A DNA stretch of 64,000 nucleotides, taken from contig NC_045146.1 in the NCBI RefSeq assembly GCF_008831285.2, positions 24,941,703 through 25,005,702 on the forward strand, given 5' to 3'. This DNA is from Nymphaea colorata. Its lineage: Eukaryota; Streptophyta; Magnoliopsida; Nymphaeales; Nymphaeaceae. Positions 51,401 through 64,000 of this stretch are shown piece by piece. Positions within the stretch are counted from its first letter, which is position 1. Each line of letters opens with the position of its first letter. Made by a program: the position numbers and the translations under genes. Below the pieces are notes generated by a model, which was given only the letters and a program-made list of their open reading frames with translations, searched no databases and was not told the origin of the DNA.

Positions 51401-51657
51401 ACAAGATCGCCGGTGGCGATGTGGGGCACGCCCAGCAGGTGAGAAAGTCGGCTAGCATAGGTACCCTTACCAACGCCAGGACAGCCGAGAAACACCCACT
51501 GGACGTTGCCGTGCTGCTGCTTCGGTGGGTCCGCTTGGTGTTTCCGGGGGAACACAGCGGCTCGCGGATCGCCCTCCGAGACGACGGCGGTGAACGCGCG
51601 GCCGTAGGCCCTGCCGGTGGCGGCTATCGGCCTCAGCACGCGGCGGAAGGCCGCCAT
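48470..51657 (-). CDS. Adenylate kinase, organelle-type, complete, four exons
   Basis: Catalyses ATP + AMP to 2 ADP. The model has four exons on the minus strand: 51361-51657, 50798-50938, 49133-49405 and 48470-48613, all phase 0 with GT/AG borders, giving 284 residues. The first 25 or so residues are Arg/Ala-rich and free of acids ([20 protein letters not shown]), a likely plastid or mitochondrial transit peptide. The P-loop is GCPGVGKGT (58-66), followed by the AMP-binding [10 protein letters not shown] (81-90). LDGFPRT is at 136-142 and CGQC at 178-181 in the LID region. [19 protein letters not shown] precedes the last intron, and the C-terminus resembles the plant family ([12 protein letters not shown]). 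Total length equals the usual length of the plant chloroplast-annotated isoform. Residues YM at the last junction replace a more polar pair but keep the length. Plastid versus mitochondrial location is not decided by sequence. Confidence 0.95.
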
Positions 51658-52766
51658 CGGCGTCGTAGAGAAGCCACCAAGAAGAAGAGGCTTACTTAAC
51701 GTTAAAAAGGGTTTAAAAAGGAAAAGAGTTCGTTTCTTGTTGGCTGTTTTTGGGGTGCGATTGTGCTGAAAGCGAGGAGGGTGAGCCAGAAAATACAGAT
51801 CGGCGGAAAAGATATTTCACGTTAAGATCGGAACAAAACTAGGAAGGAAAATGAACAAAAATGAGGTTTCCCGATGAGGTTCCGCCGGAGGGGACGAACC
51901 AGATGCACCTTTTCTCCGACAACAGTGGGAAACAGGAAATCATTGCCTCGGTCGCTTTCTCCTGCCTTCCTTTTTCCTATTTTTTCTCTTTTATCATTTG
52001 AAGAAATGAACGGTTGACTTGTGAGACATCAAGAAATGTGAACAGTAAATAATAAACAGTAACGATAAAAATAATGCTTGTCAATAATTAATTTATAAAC
52101 TAGTATTAACTACAATTTATAATTCTATAATGACTTTAGGAGTAACTTATAAACCTTTTAGCATTAAATTTTAACCAGGAAACAACTATCCTAGAGCATT
52201 GACTTTTCCATCCATTACCCAATTATTTGAAATCCATGTAACGTTATGAAAAAAAAAAAGGATAAATGCAACTTTTCAGTGCATATTATGTAGTTTTGTT
52301 TACCTAGTTGCACCACTAGAAAATTAGAAAAAAAAATTGTAGAAACAGCTTTTCATTATTCTATTTTTATTTATCTCTTCTTTGACATGTTATGTTTCTT
52401 ATTTTTGTTTTTTTGTTATATGATATTCATCGGGCTTGTTCTAGAAGACCCACGGAGACAAGTATGTTAAACGATTCATGGAGAAACTTGGTTTCATAAT
52501 GCCTTGGATTCGGATTTTTTTTTTTTCTTCAGTCATATACCACTTTATCTATCTTTATTATGTGATATTTTTAGTTTCAATAAGAAAAAATAACACTGCC
52601 ACAATTATGTTGGAAGATATAAAGCAGACTACGTGTTTTATTTATCACCTCCTGAGTGTGCACGGTCAAACCGTCAAACTGGTGGGCACACAGAAAAAAT
52701 GCGACGGTGTTAAAAGGTGCTGAATCAGAGTTCTATTTGCAGTCGTACCGCCATCTTCGTATTGAG

Positions 52767-52770
<4 letters not shown>
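51658..52770. other. Promoter side of adenylate kinase and intergenic DNA
   Basis: The first 200 bp upstream of 51657 (minus strand) should hold the leader and promoter of adenylate kinase. I see no unambiguous TATA box. The rest is AT-rich with no gene. Confidence 0.4.
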
Positions 52771-52857
<87 letters not shown>

Positions 52858-52883
52858 AGAAGTCTATCTTTCTTTCTTTCTTT

Positions 52884-52960
<77 letters not shown>
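52771..52960. repeat. Duplicated compound microsatellite (CT)n(TA)n
   Basis: A (CT)n run followed by (TA)n at 52771-52854 is preceded by GAGAAGTCT. The same arrangement returns: GAGAAGTCT at 52857, a (TTTC)n stretch, (CT)n and (TA)n to 52960. The whole cassette therefore appears to have duplicated. Long Ser-Leu and Ile-Tyr frames here are artefacts. Confidence 0.93.
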
Positions 52961-52962
<2 letters not shown>

Positions 52963-54224
52963 GTGCCTTGAGACGGAGTTCCAAGAATCAGAGCTCATTT
53001 CACCATGGACAGACAGCTGGACAGCTGGTGTTGACAATTTCCGGCCGGCGAGATGGTATTCGCAACCCAAGGGGAAGCGAGCCACAAATCCCTGACGTGA
53101 TCATAACTCCTGCAGGCGTGTTCGCCATGTAAGAAGCGATCGCTTGGTATCCGAATGAGAACCCAACAATGAAAAGAAAAGATATTACAATGGGATGTCC
53201 GTCATCGGACACATGTTTTCAACAAGGCTGCAGAGGAAGAGATCCTTTAAGGGATCAAAACACTAATAGGTTTTGAAATGTAATAAAAAGGGAAATTGTA
53301 TTGGTAAACCTGACATTAAATTTGCAGCCGAGTCGTGACAGTTTTGCGCTAGTTTTCTTGTTGATTCGCATGAACACTTATACAAATAACATGATGCAGT
53401 AAACTCGTGAAAGTTGCTGAGAAAGTTACTGTTGGTAGAGCTGAGTGCAGCGCCAGCACCGCTGGTAGTCATCGTGGGCTGTTCAAGGCCTGCAGCTTTT
53501 GTTCTTGTTTCCACGCATCTGACCATGTACAGTGGAACTCAAGACACTTTGGTTCTCAATGATCTATTGTTTCATCCCCAGGAAATTAGATATTTAATCA
53601 TACCAAATGACGACAAAAGCAACTCACTTCATCCATAGTACCGATAGCCAGTTTGCCACGATGACGAAAGCAACTCATGGACTTCTCTTCCATCGTATTG
53701 GATAGACAGTGTACCGAATCAAAACCCTTGGAGGAGATCAACCCCAGAAATGTGTGTGTATCAATACATATGACCCCAATAGAAAAGAAAACAAGAGGAA
53801 TAGGAAACTAACTTATTGTAGGATATTCCAGTCAATTCAGTTGGAACAACAAGGTCGACATTTACCACTAACGATGAGGGTTTTTGTAAATGATAACCAA
53901 ATGAGAATTAATACAAAGAAAACTAGACATTACTAGGCATGAAGACAACATATATATTAATTTCCACAAATACCAGTGGCCAAAAAATACAGCTTCACCT
54001 TCACGTCTTCCCAAGCCCATCAAAGCATGGACGGGTTGTGTACTAAATTATGTAAAGCATCTTTTCCTACTTTTTTGTGAACTGAAAAAGAAAAAGTGAG
54101 AGATGTGGATGCTTTGGCAAGCCACAATCTAAATAACTTGAATATTGCTAACTAAAGAAAATCGACATGTCCATTCATAATCAATTCTAGGACTCAACTG
54201 TGAGAGATAAACCCTCCCTTACGT
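52961..54224. other. Uncharacterised stretch with weak coding-like segments
   Basis: Two short segments look less random than their surroundings: 53000-53212 (minus, containing MANTPAGVMITSGICGS) and 53263-53526 (minus, containing KAAGLEQPTMTTSGAGAALS). Neither matches a family I know, and they have no supporting splice model. They may be exons of a decayed or untranslated transcript. The part just below 54225 would be the 3' untranslated region of arginyl-tRNA synthetase. Confidence 0.3.
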
Positions 54225-63934
<9,710 letters not shown>

Positions 63935-64000
63935 CTGCATAAGAATGCAATAAAGATTAATTCTCCTCAGGACTGGAGATAGATGAATACCTTTCATAAT

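Noticed and set aside
52656-53132. 158-codon frame of Ser-Leu and Ile-Tyr repeats
   Set aside because: Direct translation of CT and TA microsatellites.

Overview
The window is nuclear DNA of a land plant, almost certainly a flowering plant. The evidence is GT-AG introns in every gene, an eight-cysteine plant defensin family with its usual intron, a plant-specific NPG-type calmodulin-binding TPR gene fragment, a plant-type adenylate kinase and a plant-type arginyl-tRNA synthetase. I cannot name the species. There are no bacterial operons, no CRISPR array and no recognisable rRNA or tRNA gene.

Layout. Positions 1-11478 and about 13510-21558 are two arrays of one satellite family (monomer about 229 bp), separated by a 100-N gap and a 1.9 kb non-satellite island. 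The first array has a trimeric higher-order repeat (about 688 bp) and holds a 2062-bp segment repeated in tandem with no difference I could see. Positions 21559-23968 are an AT-rich, degenerate repeat field, ending at what looks like one terminus of a CACTA (En/Spm) transposon at 23969. This half looks pericentromeric or heterochromatic.

From about 24.2 to 42.5 kb the DNA is mostly non-coding and carries gene debris: a truncated NPG1-related (NPGR) pseudogene (28.5-29.2 kb), a 29-bp AT-rich minisatellite (29.2-30.15 kb), several low-complexity repeats, and a lone frameshifted first exon of a RAD21/SYN-type cohesin gene (41.25-41.37 kb, minus strand). A direct segmental duplication (32679-35888 and 42563-45939) contains two intact two-exon plant defensin genes, each preceded by the same TATA box. 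Just downstream lie inverted remnants of the same locus that keep intron and promoter-side sequence but no exon.

From 48.4 kb to the right edge there are two ordinary housekeeping genes on the minus strand. One is a complete four-exon organelle-type adenylate kinase (284 aa). The other is the last 15 exons of arginyl-tRNA synthetase, whose 5' end lies beyond the window. Every exon junction of both genes could be phased by eye. The two genes are not functionally linked beyond basic metabolism and translation. The defensins are the only adaptive gene family here and show more replacement than silent differences between copies.

I found no convincing new multi-gene system. The most unusual structures are the trimeric satellite with conserved dyads and a recurring open frame, the exact 2062-bp repeat, and the defensin duplication with its inverted, exon-less remnant.
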